Assembly: GCF_018141425.1 (NCBI RefSeq)
Contig: NZ_CP058561.1
Coordinates: forward strand, 3,596,001 to 3,660,000
Length of the DNA stretch: 64,000 bases
Reading direction: 5' to 3'
Origin: Vallitalea guaymasensis
GTDB lineage: Bacteria > Bacillota > Clostridia > Lachnospirales > Vallitaleaceae
Part shown: positions 27,030 through 38,000 of the stretch, one piece after another
How the letters are laid out: each line of letters starts with the position of its first letter
Numbering within the stretch: position 1 is the first letter of the stretch
Notes under the pieces: generated by a model
What the model was told of the DNA's origin: nothing
The model's database searches: none
What the model saw: the letters and a program-made list of their open reading frames with translations, nothing else
Made by a program: the position numbers and the translations under genes

Positions 27030-28175
27030 ATGTCAATACAATTATTCGTACCGACCTTTAGGGTGGAAGAATGCCTTGAAGAAATAAAAGAATGCCTGGA
27101 AAAAGGTTGGACAGGGTTAGGATATAAAACTATAGAATTTGAGAAGAAATGGAAAGAGTATACTAATCTTCCTAATGCTCATTTTATAAATTCTGCTACA
27201 GTAGGACTTCATTTAGCAGTAAAAATATTTAAGAGTGAGTGTAAATGGGAAGATGGTGATGAGATTATCTCAACTCCATTGACGTTTATATCTTCTAACC
27301 ATGCCATTGCTTATGAAAATCTGAAAGTAGTATTCGCTGATGTAGATAAATATCTATGTCTAGACCCTGTAGACGTAAGAAAAAAAATAACCAATAAAAC
27401 AAAAGCTATCATGTATGTAGGTCTAGGTGGAAATACAGGACAGTATAAGGAGATAGTGAAAATATGTAAAGAGTACAATTTGAAATTAATATTGGATGCG
27501 GCACACATGAGTGGTACAAGACTAGATGGTGAGATTGTGGGGAAAGAAGCAGATGTTATTATTTATTCTTTTCAAGCAGTCAAGAATCTACCAACTGCAG
27601 ATTCTGGAATGATATGCTTCAAAGAAGAAAAATACGATGAATTAGCAAGAAAATTAGCATGGTTAGGTATAAATAAAGATACGTATACTCGTTCACTAAA
27701 TAAGGAGACCTATAAATGGAGATATGACGTAGATTATTTGGGATATAAATACCATGGTAATTCCATAATGGCTAGTATAGCATTGGTTCAGCTAAGATAT
27801 TTGGACATGGATAATGCTTATAGAAGACAGCTTGCATCATGGTATGATGAGGCTTTCAAATACCATAAAAATCTAATTAGACCAATACCTGTAGCAAAAG
27901 GATGTGAATGTTCTAGACATTTGTATATCATAGAAGTAAATAATAGAGATGAATTGATAATAGCTCTAAACCTTAATAAGATCTATCCAGGAGTACATTA
28001 TAGAGATAACACTGAATATAGTATGTATTCTTATGGAAAGGGTAGTTGTCCCAATGCTCATAAATTATGTACAAGGATTCTATCTCTTCCAATGCATATG
28101 AGATTAACTAAGGAAGATGTCAATGAAATTTCTTCCAAGGTAATAAAATTGGCTAGTAGTGTCAAGGAGGGCTAG
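27030..28175 (+). CDS. DegT/StrS-family aminotransferase
   Basis: A 381-residue PLP-dependent sugar aminotransferase. The PLP lysine is in IYSFQAVKNLPTADSGM (about residues 179-195), preceded by LILDAAHMSGT. GWTGLGYKTIEFEKKW and ISTPLTFISSNHAI are typical N-terminal family segments. It differs clearly from the two other aminotransferases in the island. The following gene begins 3 nt after its stop with a GNAT acetyltransferase domain, so the pair may make an N-acetylated amino sugar in the manner of WecE/WecD or PseC/PseH. The substrate cannot be read from the sequence. GAGGTG lies 8 nt before the start. Confidence 0.82.
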   Translation: MSIQLFVPTFRVEECLEEIKECLEKGWTGLGYKTIEFEKKWKEYTNLPNAHFINSATVGLHLAVKIFKSECKWEDGDEIISTPLTFISSNHAIAYENLKVVFADVDKYLCLDPVDVRKKITNKTKAIMYVGLGGNTGQYKEIVKICKEYNLKLILDAAHMSGTRLDGEIVGKEADVIIYSFQAVKNLPTADSGMICFKEEKYDELARKLAWLGINKDTYTRSLNKETYKWRYDVDYLGYKYHGNSIMASIALVQLRYLDMDNAYRRQLASWYDEAFKYHKNLIRPIPVAKGCECSRHLYIIEVNNRDELIIALNLNKIYPGVHYRDNTEYSMYSYGKGSCPNAHKLCTRILSLPMHMRLTKEDVNEISSKVIKLASSVKEG

Positions 28176-28178
28176 ATA

Positions 28179-29978
28179 TTGAAACATGACTATGTTATTA
28201 ATGAAGATAATATTAATTTACGGCCAATTGGTATAGAAGACCTTCAATCAGTTGTTTTATGGAGGAATAGGAATTCTGTAAGAAAATGGTTTATAAATGA
28301 TAATTTAATAGAACTGGAAAAACAAATGGATTGGTTCAAAAAGTACCTGAATACTCCTAATGACTATATATTTATTATAGAGGAAGATAAAGAACTTAAA
28401 CAAGCTGTAGGTATGGTAGCCCTATACAATATTAAAGATGATGAAGCCGAATTTGGAAGATTTTTTATAGGAGTAGATGAAGCTCGAGGTAAAGGTTTAG
28501 GTGTTAAGGTTGTAAAGATGATTTGCCAATTTGCTATGGAAAGGTTAAAGTTGCAAAAGGTATATTTAGAAGTACTCGAGAATAATATAGCGGCCAGGAG
28601 TGTTTACGAGAAATGTGGTTTCAGGTTCTGCTATCAATACGAGGCTAATAATAAGAGTTTATTGAGAATGGAGTTTTCTAAAATGAACACAGAAATTATT
28701 TCAGTAATTGGCTTAGGTTATGTGGGACTTCCACTAGCAGTTACATTTGCTGAAAGAGGAAAGAATGTAGTAGGATTCGATGTTAATGATAATAAGATAA
28801 AACTATACAAACAAGGTAAAGACCCAACTAATGAAATTGGTGAAGAACGGTTAAGTAATATAAATAATCTAGAATTTACTTCAGACCCCAAAAAACTGAA
28901 ACAATCTAGATTTCATATAATAGCTGTTCCCACACCAATTACTCCAGAAAAAGTTCCTAATCTTGAACCAGTTAAAAGTGCAACAAAGATAGTAGGAGAT
29001 AATCTAAAAAAAGGTTCTATTATTGTATTTGAATCAACTGTATATCCAGGAGTTACAGAAGATATTTGTGTACCTATATTAGAAGAACAATCAGGGTTAG
29101 CATATAAAAAAGATTTTTGGGTGGGGTATTCACCAGAAAGAATTAATCCAGGAGATAAAATACATACAGTAGATAAAATAAAAAAAGTAGTTTCCGGCTG
29201 TGATGAAAAGACTCTTGATATCATAGCAGAAAAATATTCTATAATAACAGATGCAGGTGTCTTTAAAGCTTCTTCAATAAAAGTTGCAGAAGCAGCTAAA
29301 GTCATAGAAAACTCCCAGAGAGATATTAATATAGCATTCATAAATGAGATTGCAATAATATTTGATAAAATGGGAATTGATACTAGAGAAGTACTGGAGG
29401 CAGCCAATACCAAATGGAATTTTCTTGATTTTGCTCCAGGACTTGTTGGAGGACATTGTATTGGAATCGACCCTTATTATCTAACATACAAAGCTCAACA
29501 ACTGGATTATAGACCAGAAGTTATTCTATCTGGAAGAAGAATAAATGATAACATGGGTAAAATCATTGCAGAAAAAACCATAAAAAAACTGATTGAGAAT
29601 AATCAAAAAGTTAAAGATGCCAGAGTATTAGTTATGGGGTTGACATTTAAAGAAGATGTGCCGGACTTAAGAAATTCCAAAGTGAAAGATGTAATAGATG
29701 AATTATTGAAATACGACATTAATGTAATAATAACTGATCCAGTAGCTGATAAGGACGAGGTATATAAAGACTATAATCTTGAACAAACGGATTTAGACAA
29801 TGTTACTGATATTGATGCAATCATTGTATGTGTAGCTCATAGATATTATAGAGAGATCAATCTAGAAGCCTTGAAAAAATATTTTGATTCCAATATTACT
29901 TATCCTATTTTAATTGATGTAAAAGGAATTTATGATAAGAAAAAGGCAGATAGAATCTTTAATTATTGGAGATTGTAA
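28179..29978 (+). CDS. Fused GNAT acetyltransferase-UDP-GlcNAc/UDP-hexose 6-dehydrogenase
   Basis: This is a 599-residue protein with a TTG start behind AAGGAGG. Residues 1-165 are a GNAT domain of the RimJ/PseH/WecD type (LRPIGIEDLQSVVLWRN; RGKGLGVKVVKMIC; VLENNIAARSVYEKCGF). From Met169 a complete nucleotide-sugar dehydrogenase follows: ISVIGLGYVGLPLAVTFAERG, VFESTVYPGVTE, and the catalytic-Cys segment LVGGHCIGIDPYYLTYKAQ, then GRRINDNMG. That motif set is typical of WbpA/WbpO/TviB enzymes, which oxidise UDP-GlcNAc or UDP-GalNAc at C6 with 2 NAD+. It would supply the substrate for the WbpB-like enzyme at 11882. I see no frameshift and the frame is open throughout, so this is a true fusion in the DNA given. 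Confidence 0.88.
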   Translation: MKHDYVINEDNINLRPIGIEDLQSVVLWRNRNSVRKWFINDNLIELEKQMDWFKKYLNTPNDYIFIIEEDKELKQAVGMVALYNIKDDEAEFGRFFIGVDEARGKGLGVKVVKMICQFAMERLKLQKVYLEVLENNIAARSVYEKCGFRFCYQYEANNKSLLRMEFSKMNTEIISVIGLGYVGLPLAVTFAERGKNVVGFDVNDNKIKLYKQGKDPTNEIGEERLSNINNLEFTSDPKKLKQSRFHIIAVPTPITPEKVPNLEPVKSATKIVGDNLKKGSIIVFESTVYPGVTEDICVPILEEQSGLAYKKDFWVGYSPERINPGDKIHTVDKIKKVVSGCDEKTLDIIAEKYSIITDAGVFKASSIKVAEAAKVIENSQRDINIAFINEIAIIFDKMGIDTREVLEAANTKWNFLDFAPGLVGGHCIGIDPYYLTYKAQQLDYRPEVILSGRRINDNMGKIIAEKTIKKLIENNQKVKDARVLVMGLTFKEDVPDLRNSKVKDVIDELLKYDINVIITDPVADKDEVYKDYNLEQTDLDNVTDIDAIIVCVAHRYYREINLEALKKYFDSNITYPILIDVKGIYDKKKADRIFNYWRL

Positions 29979-30002
29979 AAAAGATATGTGGGATGTGTTC
30001 TT

Positions 30003-31073
30003 ATGAAAAAAACTAATGTTTTAGCCTTCTGCTTCAAAACAATACCATCTGCTATTATGGGAATAATAAAACCTTTGCAACTTTTACAGAAACAACAATT
30101 ACTCAATTTTGTTTATAAAGAGAGTAGGCATGTCTCTAACGAGGATATTTCCATAGCAGATGTAATAATATGTATTAGGGGAGCAGAACAATTAGATGTT
30201 GATAAGATTACTTTAGGTAAAAATAAGGGGAAATATTTAATCTATTTTTTAGATGATGACTTACTGAATATAGGTGGTTTATCTAGGTCATATAATAAAG
30301 CATATTTTGAAAGAAAAGATATAAAGAATAATATAAAATCAATAATGGATATATGTCACTGCTTATGGACCACCAACAAAAATATAGCAGAAAAATACAA
30401 ACTTTCTTTTGAAAAAGTAAGTGTCACGAATGCTCCTGCATTATTATTGAAATATGATAAACCTGATATTATGGGACATGATAACCTAAATGAAACAATA
30501 ACAATTGGTTTTGCAGGGGGAACAGATCATAAAACATATTTTAATCAAATGATGTACAGACCTTTTCAATCAATAATTAATAAATATGGTTATAAGATTA
30601 AGTTTGAGATAATTGGATTCAAGAATTATTCTATGAAAAATATCCCTATAACTGTATTTCCATACAGGGAGAATTATGAACAATATGTTTCTTTTTTGCT
30701 TTCAAGAAAATGGGATATTGCAGTTGCACCATTAAATAACACTGAATTTCATTCCTGTAAATATTTTAATAAATTTTTAGAATATAGCTCAATAGGAGCT
30801 ACAGGAATATATTCTAATGTGGAACCATTTACATATATTGTTAAAAATGGAGAAAATGGATTATTGGTTGATAATAATACCATTGAATGGACAAATGGTT
30901 TGATGTATTTAATTGATAATAAGGAAAAAAGATTGGATATAAGTAGAAATGCATATGAATTCGTAAAAAATAATTTTGATATTAATAAAGTAGCAGCTGA
31001 GATATGTTCAAGCATACCTCATTTAGTTAACTATGAAAAAATAAGAATTAATGGTGATGGGGATAAAAAATGA
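30003..31073 (+). CDS. Glycosyltransferase of the island's DDD-motif group
   Basis: I choose ATG 30003 (MKKTNVLAFCFKT) over GTG 29988; neither has a perfect ribosome binding site, with GGGATG 9 nt before the ATG. The roughly 356-residue protein has GKYLIYFLDDDLLNIGG (about residue 80) and a GT4-like C-domain: WDIAVAPLNNTEFHSCKYFNKFLEYSSIGA and NGENGLLVDNNTIEWTNGL. It is soluble and sits 24 nt after the dehydrogenase fusion. The stop overlaps the next gene (ATGA), so the two are translationally coupled. Confidence 0.72.
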   Translation: MKKTNVLAFCFKTIPSAIMGIIKPLQLLQKQQLLNFVYKESRHVSNEDISIADVIICIRGAEQLDVDKITLGKNKGKYLIYFLDDDLLNIGGLSRSYNKAYFERKDIKNNIKSIMDICHCLWTTNKNIAEKYKLSFEKVSVTNAPALLLKYDKPDIMGHDNLNETITIGFAGGTDHKTYFNQMMYRPFQSIINKYGYKIKFEIIGFKNYSMKNIPITVFPYRENYEQYVSFLLSRKWDIAVAPLNNTEFHSCKYFNKFLEYSSIGATGIYSNVEPFTYIVKNGENGLLVDNNTIEWTNGLMYLIDNKEKRLDISRNAYEFVKNNFDINKVAAEICSSIPHLVNYEKIRINGDGDKK

Positions 31074-31738
31074 ATGATAAAAGAGTAGCATTTATTATAT
31101 GTGTCAATAATGATGATTTGTATCAGAAAGCTGTAAAATATATTAATGGTCTATTAGTTCCTGATGGTTTTGTTACAGAAATTGTGGATATAAGAAATCA
31201 AAAAAGCATGACAAGTGGATATAATAAAGGAATGATAAGTACAGATGCAAAATATAAGATTTATCTTCATCAAGATGTATTCATAACAAATAAGAATTTC
31301 ATAGTTGATATAATAGAGATTTTTAATAGGGATGTAGATATAGGTCTAATAGGTGTAATTGGATCAAAATATATTCCAGCTGATGGAATCTGGTGGAAAT
31401 CTAATAAAAAGAGAGGAAAAGTATATGATAGTCATAGAGGCAAAATAGAATTATTGAATTTTCAAGGTAATAGTAAAACTGATGAGTTAGTAAGTGGGAT
31501 AGATGGTCTGATTATGATAACTCAATATGATATACCATGGAGAGAGGATATTTTCACTGGCTGGCATTTCTATGATATATCACAATGCTTGGAATTCATA
31601 AGAAAAGGTTATAAAATAGCAGTTCCATATCAGGAAGAACCTTGGTGCATTCATGATTGCGGTATTGTAAATCTATATAATTATGATAGATATAGATTAA
31701 TATTATTGAAAGAATATAAGAAGGAATTAAAATCATGA
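31070..31738 (+). CDS. StrF-like GT2-type glycosyltransferase
   Basis: A 222-residue protein of the short StrF-like GT-A group: VAFIICVNNDDLYQKAVKYI, SMTSGYNKGM, then YKIYLHQDVFITNKNF, where HQDV replaces the DxD. VSGIDGLIMITQYDIPWRE, FTGWHFYDISQCLEF and the closing EEPWCIHDCG segments are also usual in this group. It begins within the stop codon of the previous gene and ends 13 nt before the next transferase, inside the row 27030-32993. No membrane segment. The acceptor is unknown. Confidence 0.75.
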   Translation: MNDKRVAFIICVNNDDLYQKAVKYINGLLVPDGFVTEIVDIRNQKSMTSGYNKGMISTDAKYKIYLHQDVFITNKNFIVDIIEIFNRDVDIGLIGVIGSKYIPADGIWWKSNKKRGKVYDSHRGKIELLNFQGNSKTDELVSGIDGLIMITQYDIPWREDIFTGWHFYDISQCLEFIRKGYKIAVPYQEEPWCIHDCGIVNLYNYDRYRLILLKEYKKELKS

Positions 31739-31751
31739 AAGGATTGTATAT

Positions 31752-32993
31752 ATGCCTTATTATAGTTTTATAATTTTATGTTTCAACAATAATGAACTTA
31801 CCAAACAAGCTATTGAGACATTAATAAATTCTTTAGAAGATACTTATATTGATCAAGGTATAGAGATAATAGTTGTTGATAATGGTTCTGTTGATTCAAC
31901 TGAGGAAGTAGTAAAAAATATTATATTGTCTAATATCAAGCAGAAAATTGAAATAGTATATGTAGGATTAATGGAAAATATGGGATATCCAGTGGGAATA
32001 AATATTGGTTTATCTCATTGTAGAGGAGAAATAATAGGTGTACTGAATAATGATTTGATTTTCCCTAATAATTGGTTTAATGGGTTAGCAGAAGTCTTAG
32101 AAACTGATGAAACAATAGGTGTCGCTGCTCCATATCTATCATATGCGTATGGTATACAACGAACTGATGTAAGATTCAATTCCATAGATGAAATAAATGC
32201 TTTTTCCAAAGAGTTTATTAGTAAAAATAAAGGAAAAATAACCTATATAACAAGGGTCATAGGAGCATGTATGATTATCAAGAGACAGGTTCTAGAAGAA
32301 GTTGGGGGAAATGATTTTTTCTTCGGAATGGGACATTATGATGATGATGATTGGTGCTTAAGGATAAGAATAGCTGGATATAAGATTGCGGTAGTAGGTA
32401 GCTCATTTGTATATCATATGGGCAGTAAAACTTTTAAGACAGTAAAAGAAAACATCAATCATTTTGTTTCCATTAATAAAAGTAAGTTCTACAGAAAATG
32501 GAAATTGACCAAGGATAAAAATATAGATGGTGTGTACATAGACAGAGAAGAGTATATTAAGAAAAATCCTTATGTTCAAAGTAGAGATTATATACCTAGC
32601 AAATATACCAAATATCAAATCTGTGAAGATACTTTTGGGAATAAAAAAGGGAATAAAATATTGTTTACTGCAGATTGGGAGAATGGATATTCTAAGTGGA
32701 AAGAAAAACTGGAAGGAATAATCAAAAATCATGAGTATGATAGAATTCATTTATGGATTCCAAGTAATTATTTTAACTATTATAATGTAGTTAATTCTAT
32801 TAAAATGAATTTTTTGCGAAAACTTGATTCTAATAATATAAAGAATATTATATATGTTGAGGAAAATATCAAGCATATGGATATTTTGGAGTTTATCAAT
32901 GAATTTGATGGTGTTATAAAGATTGAAGAAGATTTTGTTAACAAGTATATAGTGTATCTAGCAGATAAATTAAGAAAAAAAATATATTTATAA
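31752..32993 (+). CDS. GT2 glycosyltransferase with C-terminal extension
   Basis: A 413-residue protein. Residues 1-245 are a classic GT2 domain: SFIILCFNNNELTKQAIETL, EIIVVDNGSVDSTEEVV, the DxD-like IGVLNNDLIFPNNW (about residue 100), and GMGHYDDDDWCLRIRIAGY near 200. The last 150 residues are Lys/Asn-rich, without a recognised domain; they contain a Rossmann-like start (KILFTADWENGYSKWKEKL) that may be a second nucleotide-binding module. It is the last gene of the row that begins at 27030. The collagen-like gene follows with its own promoter. Confidence 0.8.
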   Translation: MPYYSFIILCFNNNELTKQAIETLINSLEDTYIDQGIEIIVVDNGSVDSTEEVVKNIILSNIKQKIEIVYVGLMENMGYPVGINIGLSHCRGEIIGVLNNDLIFPNNWFNGLAEVLETDETIGVAAPYLSYAYGIQRTDVRFNSIDEINAFSKEFISKNKGKITYITRVIGACMIIKRQVLEEVGGNDFFFGMGHYDDDDWCLRIRIAGYKIAVVGSSFVYHMGSKTFKTVKENINHFVSINKSKFYRKWKLTKDKNIDGVYIDREEYIKKNPYVQSRDYIPSKYTKYQICEDTFGNKKGNKILFTADWENGYSKWKEKLEGIIKNHEYDRIHLWIPSNYFNYYNVVNSIKMNFLRKLDSNNIKNIIYVEENIKHMDILEFINEFDGVIKIEEDFVNKYIVYLADKLRKKIYL

Positions 32994-33006
32994 ACAACCC
33001 CTTTTA

Positions 33007-33034
33007 ACCAACTTAACAATATTTTCATATATTG
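33007..33034 (+). promoter_or_regulatory. SigK-like promoter of the collagen-like gene
   Basis: TTAAC (AC at 33007-33008), 17 nt, CATATATTG at 33026-33034, just before AAGGAGGTG. One deviation at the last base of the -10. The predicted transcript start would be very close to the ribosome binding site. Confidence 0.45.
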
Positions 33035-33048
33035 AACTAAGGAGGTGA

Positions 33049-34650
<1,602 letters not shown>

Positions 34651-34671
34651 CAGATAAAAGGGAAAAAAACA

Positions 34672-34720
34672 AAAAGTCTAGAAACTATTATGAAACAAGG
34701 GTTCTAGGCTTTTGTTTTAT
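34672..34720 (+). terminator. Terminator of the collagen-like gene
   Basis: AAAAGTCTAGAA pairs with TTCTAGGCTTTT (one G-U) around an 18-nt loop, followed by a T-rich tract. Confidence 0.8.
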
Positions 34721-34816
34721 ATTTGAAAAATATTTTTTCATTATTTTTGTGTGTTTTTTAATTAAAATTACGTTACTATTAATTTTAAATGGATTTTTGA
34801 CAAATAGAAATTTTAA

Positions 34817-34845
34817 TTGACAAAATTATTCAGAACAATTAAAAT
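34817..34845 (+). promoter_or_regulatory. Consensus-like sigma-A promoter upstream of the PA-like gene
   Basis: TTGACA, a 17-nt spacer and TAAAAT. It implies vegetative-type expression with a leader of roughly 200 nt, unlike the SigK-like boxes elsewhere in the island. Confidence 0.65.
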
Positions 34846-34875
34846 ATATAATAAAAAAGAGAGGAGTTAATCGTT

Positions 34876-34902
34876 ATGATTAGTAAAATAAATTATATTT
34901 AA
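34876..34902 (+). other. Possible 8-codon leader ORF (MISKINYI)
   Basis: ATG ATT AGT AAA ATA AAT TAT ATT TAA has a good GAGGAG site 10 nt upstream and sits between the promoter and the PA-like gene. It may be a leader peptide or chance. The rest of 34903-35040 is AT-rich with a CATACAAT box near 34979 and nothing else recognisable. Confidence 0.3.
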
Positions 34903-35058
34903 TAAAATTCTATACATTGTAATAATTATTTATTGTAGTAAAATTATAAAACAACTACTTGTGTATACTGAAAAGACATACAATTAAATAATTGTTTTTA
35001 CTTGAAAAGTTATACCAACCATATATTTTTTGAACAATATTAAGGAGGAAAATAACTA

Positions 35059-38000
35059 ATGAACAGGAATAATACTGCAACAAAATTTACTGAAAACAAA
35101 TTATTAAAAGAGATATTTATAATACTCATTACATTTCAAATGATTTTTTTACCAACCTCATCTTTTGCTGAGACCAGCTCTTCAAACAACCTACCTACAG
35201 ATACCTTATTAAGCAGTTCTACATATCAAGATTCTGATGATGATGGTATATCCGATTATCTTGAATTAAATGGATATATGATAGATAATGAAAATAATAT
35301 AGTCCAGTGGGATGGCAATGGAAATAAGAAATATCATAAATCAGATCCTAACTCGGCTTCCACTACAGGAGACCCTTATGATGATAGAAGTAAATTAGCT
35401 GGTAGTGGTTTACATTCTCCTATAGATCCTATAGCAAAAAACAATCCTGAAGTAGCGGCTACACCTAATTTACAAGTAGAATTATTAGGAATAGGTTTAG
35501 CTCCTAAGATTACGACTACAACAGAAGAGAGCGGAGGATCAAGCGATGGAAGCTCGCATCAACAAGGAGGAAGTTCTACTGACTCTCATTCATTTACTAC
35601 GGGAGTATCTATTGGTTTTGAACATACATTCAAGGTTACAGAAGGACCAAGTACAAAAATGTCCGTTCAAACAAGTTTTGAACATTCATATGCTATGCAA
35701 AAAACATCTACTTGGAATATAGAACAATCCACTAGCAATTTCAGAAATTGGTTAAAATCTAAACAAGTAGATGAATCTGATGCTGCAGCACTTTCTTTAG
35801 ATTTAAAATACACTAACACAGGGTTAACCCCATTATCTAATATTCGTCCAAAATTCACAATTATTGCAGGTGATGAAAATGTGGTAACTTATACTCCATT
35901 TGAAGCTCAACAGGCTATAGATTATTTAGCACCAGGTCAGAGCAAGCAAATAACTGTTGACAGAATCACTAAAAGTGATACTTTATCACTTTCACTATCA
36001 CAATTAAATAAAGTATTAGATAATAGAAAGCTTAAAATAAAAATGGTTGAAGTTTTAGCTGATATCCCAGGAAAAACTACGTCTACCTCTAATATCTTTA
36101 GTTATTATCAGGATGATATTAAAGGAAGAACTGCTGATATAGAAATCAGACGTACTAAAGACAATGGAGATACTTATACTGCTAAGACATATCAAGTAAT
36201 TGCAGAGCACAGTAGCTATAATCCTCATATGACATTACGACGTGCATTGCAGCTTACTATGAATGCAGAGATAGGGGCTGAAGGAAATCTTTATCTTGAA
36301 AATCAAAATATCAATAATTGGAATATATCATACAATGATGAGCTGAAAACACGAATCAGCAGTTTAGATTATAATGAAAAAAAATACTATGATGTAGAAC
36401 TTAACTATAATGACCATATTATACTATATGAACCTATTGAGAGGGAAAACCCTGAAATAAGATGGTTCGCATATTCTGATGATTATAAAAATGTTGGTGT
36501 TAATGTAGCAAGAGGTAATGATGAAATTTCTAATGTAACTGTTACTGTAAGTGTCAATGATACTGAACAGACGGTTACTCTTAATTATAATCCAAATATA
36601 AACTTATATGTTAATGAAACAGCTTTTACAAGTATTGCAGATGCATCTTATAGAAGTAAAATTACAGTAACAACCAAATCGGGAAATATAATAGAAAAAT
36701 TTATTACCCCAGAAAAAGATGGTTTTGGATACGTTCCTTTATCTAATCCTGTATTATTAATGGGAAAACAAGAAACTAAGAATTTATCAAATGGTAACAG
36801 TGATATTGATTTAAGTAACTATCCTAATGCTAGAGCTATTGTTGTACAGGTAACTTCTAATAGATGGAGTGCACCTAAGGATTCTGTTACTTTAGGAAAT
36901 GTTACTGCTGAATTAGGTACAGCAGATTTACATATTCCTTCATGGAAGCTTAAACTTACAGATAATACTGGTACTGTCCATACTCTAGAAGGAACTGGAG
37001 AATTATATGAACTTAAGGATGTTTCGAAAAAAAATATTCCTAATGATAGTATTAGTAAAGTAGAGATCATTGGAGACAGAGGATTTGTAGTACAATTGTA
37101 TCAGCATGGTGATTTCAATTTCAGTGAGCACAATGATAATAATGCTTGGACATTTGATAATATTAATGGTAATAGAGAATATAACTTAAAAGACTTTAAC
37201 GCTCAGGATAAAGTAACTTCGTTAAGAGTAGCCTATGTAGGTTCTAATGAAAGAAATGCAATTTACCATCTCTGGTTGCGAGATTCTAGCAATGGTAAAG
37301 TAGTATATAAACGTGGTAATGAAAATCTTGCAGCGGATCTTACACAATTGGGTGTAGGTAATGATTATCTGGGAGATTATTCATTTATTGCTTATCCAAC
37401 AATAAAATTCCACGCATATGAACATGGCCAGCAACAAGGGAATATGTGGCCAGCAGGTGATAGCATTAGTTTAGAGGATATACCTCCCATACCTGGACGT
37501 GAGCAACTATACGAGATGATAAAAACTAATTATTATCCTGCTACAAGTCATGCAAAACAACATGGTGAAGGTATAAGTTCTATTAGTATTACTGGTTTTA
37601 ATGATTACAATAAAGATATTACATACTTGAAGGGAGCTAAAAATTCTCCTGTCATATCAAAAACATTAGTAGTTCCAGTTATGGGTTCTAATCTTAGAAC
37701 AAGTTGGGACATACAAAACGGTGTTAGAAATTTAGATTACCAAGAGACAGATGCATGGATAGACGTAGAACTATTAGGGTATTTTACCGATCAGCAAAAT
37801 GAAGGATATAAATATAATCTTACAACTAAAACATATGGCAGCAACTCAAGAACAAATACTGTTATTAACGGTACTTCTGATACTAATAGAAAGTTCTTTA
37901 CAGGTATTAACGACGCAAAAGGTTATATAGTCAATGTAATAAATGATAAAATTAGTTCTGATCAAGTAAGTATCACTATAAATGAGGTTACAACTAATTT

